DNA of 64,000 bases from Enhygromyxa salina (GTDB lineage Bacteria; Myxococcota_A; Polyangia; Nannocystales; Nannocystaceae), in NCBI RefSeq assembly GCF_000737335.2, contig NZ_JMCC02000040.1, forward strand, positions 1-64,000, given 5' to 3'. A program made the position numbers and the translations under genes. Under the pieces are notes generated by a model. The model saw only the letters and a program-made list of their open reading frames with translations. It searched no databases and was not told the origin of the DNA. Below are positions 8,865-19,039 of the stretch, piece by piece; position 1 is the stretch's first letter; each line of letters starts with the position of its first letter.

Positions 8865-8937
8865 CGAACGAGTCTCCCATATCCGCGCCGCCATCGGAAA
8901 ATCCCAGCGTTGTCGACCCACGTAGTAAATTGCCCGA

Positions 8938-9795
8938 GTGGCACCCCTCAAACCGGCCGGATCGGGTCTGCGGCGGGCCCTGCCAACCCTGCTCGGCGTT
9001 GGGATCGCGCTGGGCGTGGTCCTGGCCTACGAGCTCGACCTCATCGAGCGAGAGCCGTCCACGAGCGAATGCCCCAGCGAGTGTCCGCCTGACGACCAAC
9101 CTGACGCCTCGCGCCCCCGCAGTCCGTTGTTCGCGGGCGCCCGCCCCCACCCGAGCAGCCGCAAGGCCCAGCTCCACGCGCTCGCGGTCGAGGACCAGCT
9201 CGCGCTGCTCGAGGCCCAAAACCAAGTGCTGGCCGAGCGCGTCGTGACGGGCGAGCTCTCCTACTACAACCACAGCCAGGCGGAGCTCGAGGCCATGGCC
9301 CGCCACTGTGACGTGCGCATGGACTACCCCAAACGCCTCGAGCCGCAGGAGATCGAGGACCTCGCGCTCGAGCCCGAAGAGCAGCAAGCGTGGGAGCGCG
9401 CGCTGCAGGCCTTCGTTGAACAAGAGCGGGCCTACTACCTCGAGATCCTGCGCGAGCTCGAACCAGACACCCCGGGGATCGACGAGCTCCCGCTCGCGCA
9501 GATCCGTCGGCAGCTGACCAAGGTCGCCGGCCGGGCCCGCAGCGAAGCGGACGACTCGCTGCAGCGCCACGTCGCGCAAGAGCGCGCGGGTCTGCGCGAG
9601 GCCCCGGCCAACCCCGATCAACTCTCGGCCTGGAACCGCTACAATCGGCTGCGCTTCAACGCGGGCGATCGCTTCGCTGCGCTGCTGGGCGACGAGCTTG
9701 GCGACGCCCGCGTGCACGAGCTACGCAGCGTGTTCGAGGGCTGGCCCGGCGCCCACACCCGGCAGATGGGTTGCCCTGGCGAGCAGGCGCAATAG
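8938..9795 (+). CDS. Membrane-anchored coiled-coil protein, unknown function
   Basis: 285 residues. One N-terminal transmembrane helix (about residues 13-31, PTLLGVGIALGVVLAYELDL) is followed by a Cys/Pro-rich spacer with two CPSEC-like pairs. After that comes a mostly charged helical region (residues 75-240) rich in Glu, Leu, Gln and Arg that should form coiled coil. The C-terminus returns to a short globular part ending in a Cys. No enzyme motif is visible. The start is GTG with an AT-rich TAGTAAAT about 7 nt upstream. It is divergent from the GD-linker lipoprotein. Most likely a periplasmic, inner-membrane-anchored structural or regulatory protein. Confidence 0.75.
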   Translation: MAPLKPAGSGLRRALPTLLGVGIALGVVLAYELDLIEREPSTSECPSECPPDDQPDASRPRSPLFAGARPHPSSRKAQLHALAVEDQLALLEAQNQVLAERVVTGELSYYNHSQAELEAMARHCDVRMDYPKRLEPQEIEDLALEPEEQQAWERALQAFVEQERAYYLEILRELEPDTPGIDELPLAQIRRQLTKVAGRARSEADDSLQRHVAQERAGLREAPANPDQLSAWNRYNRLRFNAGDRFAALLGDELGDARVHELRSVFEGWPGAHTRQMGCPGEQAQ

Positions 9796-9802
9796 CAGAG
9801 GT

Positions 9803-9870
9803 TTTTCAGATTGGGCGAGGGCGTCTCGCCCGCTCGCGGACGCCTTCGTAGACTGGTTCACCGAGGGCAG
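9803..9870 (+). repeat. REP-like dispersed repeat, copy 1
   Basis: Contains TTTTCAG, the hairpin GGGCGAG...CTCGCCC and then TTCGTAGACTGGTTCACC. The first two-thirds matches the tandem units at 20540-20635, and the last 26 bp (9845-9870) matches 41422-41447 with two mismatches. It lies just before the cysteine-synthase-like gene; reading that gene's frame upstream would translate the repeat, so the true start is downstream of it. Confidence 0.75.
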
Positions 9871-9877
9871 CCAACTC

Positions 9878-10831
9878 ATGCAGACGATTCTCGACACGAT
9901 CGGTGACACCCCGCTCCTTCCGTTGCGCCACCTCGGCCGCGGACTCCCCCGCCCGATCCTGGTCAAGTGCGAACACCTCAACCCCGGCGGCAGCATTAAA
10001 GATCGACTGGCCAAGGCGATCGTCGACGACGCCGAGGCCCGCGGTGTCCTGCGCCCCGGCATGACCTTGATCGAGGCCACGGCCGGCAACACGGGCGTGG
10101 GTCTGGCCCTGGTCGCGGCAACGCGCGGCTACCAGCTCGTGTGCGTGATGCCGGAGAAGATGAGCGTCGACAAGCGGCGGGTGCTGAGCTCGCTCGGGGC
10201 CACAGTGATCATCGCCGCGAACGCGCCTCCGACCAGCCCGGACAACTTTCAGAACGTGGCCAAGGCGTTGGCCGCGGAGCACGGTTGGTTCTCGACCGAC
10301 CAATTCCAAAACCCGGTCAATGTGCAGGTCCACGCGCGCACGACCGGGGCCGAGATCCTGCGGCAAGTTGGCGGCCCGATCGGGGCGTTTGTCGCCGGGG
10401 CCGGAACCGGGGGCACGATCAGCGGCGTGGGTCGGGCGCTCGCGCAGGCGTGGCCGGCAGTCCGCGTGGTGCTGGCCGATCCAATCGGCTCGGGGCTCGC
10501 GAGCTGGGTCGAGACCGGCGAGGTCGGCCCTGATGGGTCCTACGCGGTCGAGGGCATTGGATCGAGCCAGCCGCCCGCCAACCTGCACCGCGAGGTCATC
10601 CACGCGGCCGAGCGGATCAGCGATGAAGACAGCTTCGAGACCGCGCGGCGGCTGGTCGCCGAAGAGGGGCTGCTGGTCGGTGGCTCGGCCGGCACCAACG
10701 TCGCGGCCGCCTTGCGAGTCGCAGCGCGCGACGACATCGATGGCCCGGTGGTCACGGTGCTGCCCGACAGTTGGGATCGCTACTTCAGCACGGCATGGAT
10801 GCAGGCTTGGGGTCGGCGATTACACGAATAA
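9878..10831 (+). CDS. PLP-dependent cysteine synthase / cystathionine beta-synthase family enzyme
   Basis: Fold-type II PLP enzyme, 317 residues, the usual size of O-acetylserine sulfhydrylases and catalytic cores of cystathionine beta-synthase. Seen: PGGSIKDR with the PLP Lys at residue 41, TAGNTGVGLA around residue 70 for the substrate loop, and GTGGTISG for the phosphate of PLP. There is no C-terminal CBS pair, so it is the short type. It probably makes cysteine from O-acetylserine or cystathionine from serine and homocysteine; sequence alone does not separate these. Start ATG 9878 has GAGGG 10 nt upstream. Upstream in-frame sequence belongs to a REP-like repeat and is excluded. The 3' end is followed after 37 nt by the M23 lipoprotein gene. 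Confidence 0.88.
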   Translation: MQTILDTIGDTPLLPLRHLGRGLPRPILVKCEHLNPGGSIKDRLAKAIVDDAEARGVLRPGMTLIEATAGNTGVGLALVAATRGYQLVCVMPEKMSVDKRRVLSSLGATVIIAANAPPTSPDNFQNVAKALAAEHGWFSTDQFQNPVNVQVHARTTGAEILRQVGGPIGAFVAGAGTGGTISGVGRALAQAWPAVRVVLADPIGSGLASWVETGEVGPDGSYAVEGIGSSQPPANLHREVIHAAERISDEDSFETARRLVAEEGLLVGGSAGTNVAAALRVAARDDIDGPVVTVLPDSWDRYFSTAWMQAWGRRLHE

Positions 10832-10868
10832 TTCGAGCTATTTCTCGCGCCCGCGCACACTGATCCGC

Positions 10869-12173
10869 GTGGCGACTTGGCGTTTGTTGTGGATGCTCGT
10901 GCTTGGCTTGGCTTGTCTCGGGTGCGTCGAGCCCGGGTTCGAACCGTCGCTGGACGGCGCCAGCACCCAAGCAGAGCATGACTGGACCTCGGAGTCGGAC
11001 TCCGACGACGGCGCGGACTCGGAGACTGGCGACGGCGAGCCCACCGAGCCCACCGAGCCAGCGCCGCTGCCCGATCCGCCCAGCTCACCCGATCCAGATC
11101 CCGAACAACCCAACCCCCAACCGTCGGGCTGCAAGTTCGACTTGGTCTGGCCAACCACGGGGACCGACGTCGCACAGACGATCGTTCACGACGCCTACGG
11201 TCCGCGCCTGCTCGACGGCAGCTACGACTGGCACGGCGGCATCGATCTGCCCGGCCACAGCGACGATGGTGGGTTTTTCGATCCAGTCCACGCCGTCGCC
11301 GACGGCAGCATCCACGCGATCGGAAACCGCCCAAGCCCGAATCAAGGCGCGCTGTCCAACTATGGCCCCTCGGCTGGCAACGTCATCATCCTCGAGCACG
11401 CGCCGGCGGATCTGCACCCTGGCGCGGACACCCTCTACAGCCTGTATCTGCATCTCGATACCATGAACCTCGAAGCGTTCGCGGCCCGCTTCGCCGACGA
11501 CATCAACACGGTCGTGAACGTCGATCTGCGCGAATACTACTACCTCGGCGGATCAGGCACGACGGCGGAAAACCGCGGGCACAAGCGTCCTACCTTCAAA
11601 TCCAGCGGCGCGCCGATCACCGCCTACCCACGCGTCCTTCGCCAAGATCCAATCGCCATCATCGGCGACAGCGGGGCCACCTACGAGCACCTTCACTTCG
11701 AGATCCGCGAGACCTCGCCGACTTCGGCCCACGCGCGCAACCCCTTCGCCTATCTGCCCCACCTCGACCAGACCCAGCACACCGCCAGCCTGAGCGTGGA
11801 AGGAGCGACCCTGCGCGCGCTCGTCGAGATCCCCCGCGCGGGCGGGGCGATGGGCTCGGTCACGGACCTCAGCCAGCAATTGGACATTGCCGATATCTCG
11901 CTGCAGCTGCGCGATCTAGACAACGAGGTGATCGACGAGCTGCGCGTGGTGTTGTCCGAGATCGGGCAGCTCGATGATCCAGATCAGCCCCTGCTCGATC
12001 TCGGGGGCGTCGCGCTCACCCTCAGCCCAAGCGACTTCGACAGCAGCAGCTCGAGCTGGCGCCTGGCCGTCGACTTCGTGGGGCTGGGCGCCATCGGGCT
12101 GATCCCGATCTTGGGAGACGTCTACGTCCTCGAGGTCACGGATCTGTGCGGCAACAAATTCACGACACGATGA
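10869..12173 (+). CDS. M23 (LytM-type) peptidase-like lipoprotein
   Basis: 434-residue exported protein. The N-terminus WRLLWMLVLGLACLGC is a lipoprotein signal peptide. Residues 25-80 are a Ser/Asp/Glu/Pro-rich linker. The catalytic-type domain (about 90-300) carries the M23 zinc ligands as DWHGGIDLPGH (HxxxD) and HLHFEIRE (HxH), plus GDSGATYEHLHF before it. M23 enzymes cut peptidoglycan cross-bridges in the periplasm; some are degenerate activators of amidases. The remaining C-terminal 130 residues look like a beta-rich accessory domain. Start GTG 10869 is preceded at 7 nt by CACACT. It ends convergently with the universal stress gene, across an inverted repeat. Confidence 0.85.
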   Translation: MATWRLLWMLVLGLACLGCVEPGFEPSLDGASTQAEHDWTSESDSDDGADSETGDGEPTEPTEPAPLPDPPSSPDPDPEQPNPQPSGCKFDLVWPTTGTDVAQTIVHDAYGPRLLDGSYDWHGGIDLPGHSDDGGFFDPVHAVADGSIHAIGNRPSPNQGALSNYGPSAGNVIILEHAPADLHPGADTLYSLYLHLDTMNLEAFAARFADDINTVVNVDLREYYYLGGSGTTAENRGHKRPTFKSSGAPITAYPRVLRQDPIAIIGDSGATYEHLHFEIRETSPTSAHARNPFAYLPHLDQTQHTASLSVEGATLRALVEIPRAGGAMGSVTDLSQQLDIADISLQLRDLDNEVIDELRVVLSEIGQLDDPDQPLLDLGGVALTLSPSDFDSSSSSWRLAVDFVGLGAIGLIPILGDVYVLEVTDLCGNKFTTR

Positions 12174-12245
12174 CTTCGCTGCCGAGCCGATCGCCGCGCT
12201 GCGCGAGCGCGACCGGATCGCCTGAGCCAGCGCGCCGCCGCAGGC

Positions 12246-12284
12246 GAGTCCGTCCACGCTTGCCGTCCGTTCACGGGCGGACTC
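12246..12284. terminator. Hairpin between convergent M23 and stress-protein genes
   Basis: GAGTCCGTCC (12246-12255) pairs with GGGCGGACTC (12275-12284) with one mismatch across a 19-nt loop. It overlaps the end of the leftward gene and could stop transcription from both sides. No T-run. Confidence 0.45.
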
Positions 12285-13173
12285 ACGGCACCACCGCGAC
12301 CGGCACCGACGACAACGCCGCCGTCTCCGAGGCGACCGAGGGCACGATCACCCGGTGCACGAGCCCATGGTGACCCGAGCCCGTGACCAACAAGCAGGCG
12401 CCCCGCGCCGCGCCGTAGTCCGCCAGCGCCGGCAGCGTGGGCCCACGGACGACGGCGGTTCTCAGGTCCGCGCAGTGATGCCTGCGGACGAAGCTGGCCA
12501 TGCGCCCCCGGCCTTGCTCGAGGACCTCATCGCAGAGCTGCTCCCAGCGCTCGGTCTGGATGAGCCCAGCGTAGCCAAGCTCATCGGGCATCTCGACGAA
12601 GTGCACCAGCTCGACCTCGCGCGCGATCGTCTGGGCGAGCGACCGCGCCCACACCAACGCACGGGCGGCGTCCTCGCTGAAGTCCACCGCCACGAGCACC
12701 GGCCCATCCCCAACTGCAGAGAACAACAGATCCGCCGGCACGACGATGACCGGCAGCGCGAGGCGCCGCAGCAACCGACGGGCGATCGAGCCCAGGCGCG
12801 TGACCGCAAACCGGGCCCCCGTCCCCGTGCGCCGACTGATGAGCAGCGCGGTGCTCGATCGCTCGCGCGCCGCGGCCTCGAGTTCGTCGAGCACGTCACC
12901 GCTGCGGACCTCTGGCCCGTGGAGCCGTGCGCCATGAGCGACCTCGTTGAGGATCTCTTTCCCCCGCTGCTTGAACGCCCCGAGGATGGTCTGCTGATCA
13001 GCGTGGCGACTCAGCTCGACCATCGCCGCGGGGTCGATCACGTGGACGGCTTGGACGTGCCCCGCAGGCTGCAGGGACGCCGCCCGACACAGCCACAGCG
13101 CATACTGGATCGCGCCCGTGGACTGCGGTCGCAAGTCGAGGCCAAGTGTCAGTTGAAACGGACCAGACATCAT
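12283..13173 (-). CDS. Tandem-domain universal stress protein
   Basis: 296 residues made of two UspA-like Rossmann domains. Domain 1 (1-150) starts LTLGLDLRPQSTGAIQYAL and ends with GSIARRLLRRLALPVIVVP, the typical last helix and strand. Domain 2 (155-296) starts VLVAVDFSEDAARALVWA and ends ETAALSSVPVAVVP. The ATP-binding G-x2-G-x9-G pattern is poor in domain 1 and present as GSGHHGLVHRVIVPSVA in domain 2, so nucleotide binding, if any, is likely in the second. Cytoplasmic; role in stress tolerance is only a family inference. The start could be GTG 13176 or ATG 13173 or 13170. Confidence 0.88.
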   Translation of the reverse strand: MMSGPFQLTLGLDLRPQSTGAIQYALWLCRAASLQPAGHVQAVHVIDPAAMVELSRHADQQTILGAFKQRGKEILNEVAHGARLHGPEVRSGDVLDELEAAARERSSTALLISRRTGTGARFAVTRLGSIARRLLRRLALPVIVVPADLLFSAVGDGPVLVAVDFSEDAARALVWARSLAQTIAREVELVHFVEMPDELGYAGLIQTERWEQLCDEVLEQGRGRMASFVRRHHCADLRTAVVRGPTLPALADYGAARGACLLVTGSGHHGLVHRVIVPSVASETAALSSVPVAVVP

Positions 13174-13333
13174 CACATTGTCCCGTGACTGTGCAGAGCA
13201 CGTGAGCGCAGTCGTTGCGCGCGAACCAAGCGAGCACCCACGACTGACCCGGCGTGAATTTTTAGCCGGACTCGAGCCCCCAATGGTTTGCTACCGGTGC
13301 CCGATGTGGATGCGCGTTTGCATGTAAACGCGC

Positions 13334-13825
13334 ATGCCCTCAACAAGCATCGCGGACATCCTCCATCGCACCATCGTGGACCTCGAGCAGCTGCGGGCTC
13401 AGTACGAGAAGCTCTCGCGGAAGCTCGAGTGCGCCGAGCCCGACGACCTTCGGGGTCGCGCGATCGTTCAATTTTTGACGCTGTTGATCCGCCGCGAGAA
13501 TCACACGATCACGGCGCTGCGCGGCTACGTCGATTCCGCCTTCGATTCCGGCGTCGCTCACGCCGAGCTCGACGTCCACGTCCGACTTGGCGGAGGCTTC
13601 CCATTTCGCGCCGATGAGCTGCAAGTGCCAGAAGATCCGTCACTCGACGACCTGATCGGCGTCGCCGAGCGCAGCGACGAGCAGCTCGCCCAGCTCACCG
13701 AGCGCATCCAGATCTACACGGCCGCGCAGGGATTGCGGCAGGCGCTCGCAGCGATCGAAGCCATCGTCCGCGAGCGTCGAAGTCGGCTCGCGTCCGCGGT
13801 CCGCGAAGTCGACGAAGGCATGTAG
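13334..13825 (+). CDS. Small all-helical protein, unknown function
   Basis: 163 residues with no signal peptide. The pattern is four amphipathic helices: an N-terminal coiled coil with LEQLRAQYEKLSRKLE, the helix FLTLLIRRENHTITALRGYV, an acidic middle and a C-terminal Arg-rich helix. The layout resembles ferritin-like or hemerythrin-like bundles, but I see no convincing metal-ligand spacing beyond an isolated REN-H pair. The gap upstream (13177-13333) holds the promoter region of this gene and of the divergent stress protein. Function not known. Confidence 0.7.
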   Translation: MPSTSIADILHRTIVDLEQLRAQYEKLSRKLECAEPDDLRGRAIVQFLTLLIRRENHTITALRGYVDSAFDSGVAHAELDVHVRLGGGFPFRADELQVPEDPSLDDLIGVAERSDEQLAQLTERIQIYTAAQGLRQALAAIEAIVRERRSRLASAVREVDEGM

Positions 13826-13860
13826 ACCCGACCCGACTTGATCGCGCAATTATCGTTCGG

Positions 13861-13893
13861 GCGGCTTCAATGTATCGATGGCACTGAAGCCGC
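13861..13893. terminator. Inverted repeat after the small helical gene
   Basis: GCGGCTTCA (13861-13869) and TGAAGCCGC (13885-13893) form a perfect 9-bp stem with a 15-nt loop, 36 bp after the stop of the previous gene and before the Glu/Lys-rich lipoprotein. No T-run follows. Confidence 0.45.
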
Positions 13894-13929
13894 GATTGAC
13901 AGCACACGGAATTTGTCCAGGTTGATCGC

Positions 13930-14373
13930 ATGTCCAAATCGGCAATCGCAATCGCAATCACCGCCGCTGCGCTCCTGGGTTCCGTCGCCGCTTGCGCCGA
14001 CACCAAGGTCAAGCAGGATGCCAAAGACGTGCGGGACGAAAAGCAGGACGTCACCGAGGAGAAGCAGGAGACCAAAGAGGAGCAGTCCGAGCTCGCGGAG
14101 GAAAAGGCAGAGTTCGCCACCGAGCTGTCCGAGCGAGTCGCAAAGGCCGAGCAGCGGTTCGCTGAGCTCGAGCTTCGCGCCGCCAAGATCAGCGCGGGCG
14201 CGACCAACACCGCCGCCGCCGCCGAGATCGAGCAGGCAAAGTCGCTGGCCAAGGCGAAGATCGACGAGCTCCGCAGGGCCACGCCAGAGACCGTTGACGG
14301 CGCCCTCGAGGGTCTCGACAACGCCATGGACGCGTTCGACGAGAAGCTCGACGAGTACGACGACGCGATGTGA
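13930..14373 (+). CDS. Coiled-coil lipoprotein rich in Glu and Lys
   Basis: 147 residues. A clean signal peptide ends in the lipobox SVAAC (Cys21). The mature part is almost wholly charged: residues 25-70 are Lys/Glu/Asp/Gln repeats of the type EKQETKEEQSELAEEKAEF with heptad spacing, then a longer Ala/Glu-rich helix and an acidic tail. It resembles Lpp-like or spacer lipoproteins that form trimeric coiled coils in the periplasm, but there is no C-terminal Lys for peptidoglycan attachment. The start ATG has a weak AGG-type Shine-Dalgarno. It converges on the trypsin-like gene. Confidence 0.8.
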   Translation: MSKSAIAIAITAAALLGSVAACADTKVKQDAKDVRDEKQDVTEEKQETKEEQSELAEEKAEFATELSERVAKAEQRFAELELRAAKISAGATNTAAAAEIEQAKSLAKAKIDELRRATPETVDGALEGLDNAMDAFDEKLDEYDDAM

Positions 14374-14412
14374 GCGCTCGAGCCCGGCCAGAGCCAGTTT
14401 CAGTCACGTCGA

Positions 14413-15918
14413 TCAATCACGTCGGCGACGGAGGCCGAGCAGGCCCAGCAACGCGAGGGCCCCAAGCGCCCCGCCCTGCTGCTTGCCCGAGCCCGCTGGC
14501 GTCGCGCAGCTGCAGCCAACGCTGCCCTCGAAGCTCGTCCCGTAGCCCGAGTCACCCAGCCCAGAGTCGAGTCCAGAGTCGAGCCCAGAGTCGAGCCCGT
14601 CATCCCCCCCGGTGTCGGAGTCTCCGTCATCTTCGCCGCCACCGCCGTCGTCGCCCCCGGGGAGCGGCGGCGCTTCTTCGTCGACGCCGACCGCGACGAC
14701 GTCCGGGCTCGACTCGTTCCCCACGAAGTCCGTAGCGATCGCCTCGATCAGGTAGCCGCCCGGTCCAAACACGAGGTTCCAGTCATACGGCGCGCTCGAG
14801 TCCGTGTTGCCCGGAAACTCTTGGCCGTTGATCTTCAAGCGCACGTCGGCCACGCCAAAGCCAGCGCCGTCATCTGCGCTGACCGAGATCGCCACATCGG
14901 CCTGGGTCTCGCCAGCGCCAACCATGAACACCGTGCCGGTCGCGGGCGAGGTGATGTCGACCGTGGGCGGATCGAGATCCTCGCCGGATCCAAACGCGTC
15001 GCCACACAGCGAGGAGAACCCGCTGATCGGGCCGTCGGAGCAGCCGCTGCTCCAGGTGCCCATGCCGTTGCCAGGATCGAGCGGGATCGCGCCGCACTCG
15101 GGGGTCGGCGCCCACTCCCCCTCGCTGTCGTGACACGGCGTGATGTCGATGCCGGAGTGCTCCTCGATCCACGGGATCGCCACGTGCATCAGCGCGAAGG
15201 TGCCCCCTTGGCCGCAGGTGCCACCGCCAGAGGTGATGCCGAACGCACGCCAGGAGTCGTCGCCGCCAAACTCGCTCTTGAGCTTGATGTAGACCGGCCC
15301 GCCCGAGTCACCCTGACACGCGTCCTTGCCGTCACCGCCGATCCACGCCTCGGTGTTGATCCCGTTGATCGTGGTGGTGACCTCGCGCTTGCTCCCGCTG
15401 CCGCCGTTGTCAGAGTTGCCGAAGCCAACGATCACGACCTCGCGCCCGGGGGCGAGCGCCGAGACGTCGCAGCCCCACGCGGGCGGGATGATCGGCACGT
15501 CGGTGACCGACTGGTTGAGCTTGCAGTACGCGTAGTCGGAGGGGCCGACGTTGCCGTTGTAGCTGGGGTTCGAGTAGCAGGTCGCGCTGACATTGCGTGC
15601 CCCACCGCCTTGGCCCTCGCCAAAGCTGATCGTCGCGTTCTTGCCCGAGGTGCTGTTGGGGCAGTGCGCGGCCGTGATCACGACGTCGGGGTGGACCAGC
15701 GTGCCCGAGCAGACCCAGCTGCCAAACGACACGTACACCGCCGTTGGCCAGCCGCAGGGCTTCGCCGCCGCGCCACCGTAGACCGCGGGCTCTTGGTCAA
15801 CGCCGACTTCGACCTGGCTCGGTGGGTCAGCCGCGAACGATGAGCTGGGGACCAGCAGCCCGACACCAATGAGGGGGACCGCGACCAAGGGCAGACGACG
15901 CACCTGCAAGACTCGCAT
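14413..15918 (-). CDS. Trypsin-like serine protease with MYXO-CTERM sorting tail
   Basis: 501-residue secreted S1 protease. Signal peptide at residues 1-30 (LPLVAVPLIGVGLLVPSSSFA). The catalytic triad is in family motifs: VITAAHC, the Asp in PSDYAYCKL, and DACQGDSGGPVY. After the protease domain (about 45-280) there is a Cys-containing spacer, an Ig-like or bacterial beta-sandwich domain with PPTVDITSPATGTVF, then a Gly/Asp linker with three GLDS repeats. The end is the MYXO-CTERM tripartite signal: Cys motif GCSCATPAG, hydrophobic helix ALALLGLLGL and RRRRD. The tail predicts processing and surface retention. Start ATG 15918 has GAGG 8 nt upstream; the ATG at 15960 lacks one. Confidence 0.9.
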   Translation of the reverse strand: MRVLQVRRLPLVAVPLIGVGLLVPSSSFAADPPSQVEVGVDQEPAVYGGAAAKPCGWPTAVYVSFGSWVCSGTLVHPDVVITAAHCPNSTSGKNATISFGEGQGGGARNVSATCYSNPSYNGNVGPSDYAYCKLNQSVTDVPIIPPAWGCDVSALAPGREVVIVGFGNSDNGGSGSKREVTTTINGINTEAWIGGDGKDACQGDSGGPVYIKLKSEFGGDDSWRAFGITSGGGTCGQGGTFALMHVAIPWIEEHSGIDITPCHDSEGEWAPTPECGAIPLDPGNGMGTWSSGCSDGPISGFSSLCGDAFGSGEDLDPPTVDITSPATGTVFMVGAGETQADVAISVSADDGAGFGVADVRLKINGQEFPGNTDSSAPYDWNLVFGPGGYLIEAIATDFVGNESSPDVVAVGVDEEAPPLPGGDDGGGGEDDGDSDTGGDDGLDSGLDSGLDSGLGDSGYGTSFEGSVGCSCATPAGSGKQQGGALGALALLGLLGLRRRRD

Positions 15919-16039
15919 TTCGCTAACCTCGCATAAACCTAAGGAGGCGACAATAGGCACAAGAGAATCGACACAACGACGGAAAATGAGCGATCGAGCA
16001 ATTACATCCAGGTGAATTGCTGCGATATGCGATACATCG

Positions 16040-16714
16040 CTACATCAGAAGAATCCAGGCGAGCAGCGACACGAGCGCCGCGCCTCCCCAGCGCAGCGCG
16101 GGGCGGGGATCGAGCCGGCCATTCGAGTCAATACCGAGCGCGAACAAGCCCACGCACGCGAACAGCCACGCGGCGAAGCACGCGGACGCGAGCAGGCTCC
16201 GCCAGCGTGGGACCAGATCTTGCTCGAGCTCGGCGGCCCACCGGGCGCGATCGGCTGCTTCGACAACCTGACCGCTCGCGTTGGCCTGGCGAACCATGAG
16301 CTGCACGATCGCCGCGTTGGCGGTCTCGAGCTGCTCGGGATCGACGACACGGATCGCGCGAGTGCCCACCAGCGCCCCGCGAAGCTCCCGCCAAGCCGCG
16401 AGCGCGAGCTCGTGCTCGTTGGCCGCGGTCGCCGCGAGCGCGAGCTCGCCCAGCTGCGCGCGGGCCTGGTCATCGTGTGTCGCGAGCGGCAGGCGCCAGC
16501 GAGCCGCGCGGCCAAGGTGGAGGAGCTGCGCCTCGACATCGCCGTTGCTCGCCGCGGCCTCCGCAAGCAACAGCTGCGCGCGGCCGTCGATCCACGCGCG
16601 CGCAATTAAGGGGCCAAGCACCAACACGACGGCGAGCGCGACCCACCCGATGCGCCGGCCCACGCGCCGCACACCCGCCCGCTCGCGGGCCCCCGGCTGC
16701 GTGGTGTTGCCCAT
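16040..16714 (-). CDS. Membrane protein of the ABC-2 exporter operon, unknown function
   Basis: 224 residues. One transmembrane helix near the N-terminus (WVALAVVLVLGPLIA), a 130-residue Ala/Leu/Glu-rich helical segment that looks TPR-like and would face the periplasm, and two hydrophobic helices at the C-terminus. No catalytic motif. The start lies 2 nt after the stop of the permease gene, so it is the third gene of a leftward operon ATPase-permease-this protein and probably an accessory of that exporter. The 121 bp before the next divergent gene hold no clear feature. Confidence 0.75.
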   Translation of the reverse strand: MGNTTQPGARERAGVRRVGRRIGWVALAVVLVLGPLIARAWIDGRAQLLLAEAAASNGDVEAQLLHLGRAARWRLPLATHDDQARAQLGELALAATAANEHELALAAWRELRGALVGTRAIRVVDPEQLETANAAIVQLMVRQANASGQVVEAADRARWAAELEQDLVPRWRSLLASACFAAWLFACVGLFALGIDSNGRLDPRPALRWGGAALVSLLAWILLM

Positions 16715-16716
16715 AC

Positions 16717-17546
16717 TCAGGTGAAGTCACGCCGCTGAAACAGCAGCACGGCGATCAGCAAGCACATCCCGCCATAGGCCGCCGCGTAGGCCGACGCGCT
16801 GCCGACGTAGGCCCAGCTGACGAAGCTCTCGTGGACGCTGACCACCGTCTCGTCAAAGTTGGCGCCGGACACGAAGAACATCCGAAAGTCGGGGAGCAGC
16901 TCCAAGACCACCCCGAGCACCGTGCCGCCCGCGCTGCCTTCGAGCTTGCCCGTGGCGAAGGCCTCGAGCTCTGCGGTGTTGCGGCCGATCACCCACAGCG
17001 ACCCCGCGAACATCGCAGACAACCACGGCGAGCTGAAGCTCGAGAACAGCATCGCCACGGCCATGAGCAGCAGCAGCTCGAGCAAGATCAGAATTTCGGC
17101 GCGGACCATCAGCACGCCGTGTCGCCCGCCCTGCATCAGCAAGAACCCCGCGAGCACGGCGCTCATCAGCACGACCAGCGCAACCATGGTCACGACCAGC
17201 CCCAAGTACTTGCCAAGCAAGAATTCGTGGCGGTGCAGCGGCTTGGGGACGATCGCGTAGACGGTCTTGCGATCGAGCTCCTTGCTCAGCAGGTTCACGC
17301 CCAAGAACAGCGCAATCACCACGCCAAAGATGCTGATGCCCGCGAGCCCCAGATCTTTGATGATGCGGATCTCTTCGTGCAGCGACAGCTGCCCCAGGAC
17401 CAGGGAAAACGCCATCAGCGCGACGGCGAACATCACGAGGATCGCCAGCACCTTGTTGCGCACGGCCTCGCGGAAGGTGTTGAGCGCGATCGCCCACATC
17501 CGCCCAAAGCCGGCGAGCACGCCGCGTGGGTGCTTGGGGGTGTCCG

Positions 17547-17550
<4 letters not shown>
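16717..17550 (-). CDS. ABC-2 type transporter permease
   Basis: 277 residues with six hydrophobic segments in the ABC-2 arrangement. An N-terminal amphipathic start (WAIALNTFREAVRNKVLAIL) is diagnostic of the family, followed by the conserved ELDRKTVYAIVPKPLHRHEFLLGKY loop after helix 2. It would form the membrane part of an exporter with the ATPase encoded just upstream; the ATG overlaps the ATPase stop (ATGA). Closest functional types are ABC-2 permeases of gliding-motility or drug-export systems; the substrate cannot be told. The third gene follows 2 nt later. Confidence 0.9.
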
Positions 17551-18536
<986 letters not shown>

Positions 18537-18610
18537 GCGGCGCGCAGGATAGCGTGAACCGGGCGCTCAGTGCGAGCGAGCGAGCGCGCACTCTCCCGCG
18601 GCTGAAGTGC

Positions 18611-18616
18611 TATCCT
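18611..18616 (+). promoter_or_regulatory. Start-proximal -10 hexamer TATCCT
   Basis: TANNNT hexamer six nucleotides before GTG 18623 of the small gene paired with the nucleotidyltransferase. Confidence 0.5.
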
Positions 18617-18622
18617 GCGCCC

Positions 18623-19039
18623 GTGCTCACGCCCGTGCTCACACCTGTGCTCACGCCCGAGCTGGGCGCCGGTGCTGAAACCGCGCCGGTCCACCTCGAA
18701 CACGAGCACGGGGTCGCCGCTGCGCGAGCGCGCTGCGACCTCGCCGAGCTGCAGACCTCCGCCGACGCAGCTCGTGGATTGCCCTCGTACGGCCACGACT
18801 GGGAGTCGGGCATCGAGCTTGGTGTCGACGTCATGATGCTCGTGCGCAACCTGACCCTGCCCCCGCACGAGCGCCTTCGCCAGGCGGACCAACACCAGCG
18901 CTTCATCGACGCCGTCCAGCGAACCACCGTCTGTGTTCAGCTGCGCGAGCAACTCGAGCGCGAGCGGCTGTGGGAGAAGATCGACGCCCTCGGCGGACCC
19001 GACCCGGCCTGGCCCGAGGCGCTGCGTGAGCGACGTTGA
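18623..19039 (+). CDS. Small helical protein paired with a nucleotidyltransferase
   Basis: 138 residues. The N-terminus is a triple 4-residue repeat VLTP, encoded by three 12-bp units, each beginning with GTG; the first GTG has TATCCT 6 nt upstream and is taken as start. The rest is mostly helical, with CDLAELQTSADAARGL and RFIDAVQRTTVCVQLREQLERERLWEKI, and no signal peptide. The gene overlaps the next by 14 bp in another frame, so the products are probably made together. The pairing of a small helical protein with a stand-alone nucleotidyltransferase recalls toxin-antitoxin modules, but I do not recognise this partner. Confidence 0.7.
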   Translation: MLTPVLTPVLTPELGAGAETAPVHLEHEHGVAAARARCDLAELQTSADAARGLPSYGHDWESGIELGVDVMMLVRNLTLPPHERLRQADQHQRFIDAVQRTTVCVQLREQLERERLWEKIDALGGPDPAWPEALRERR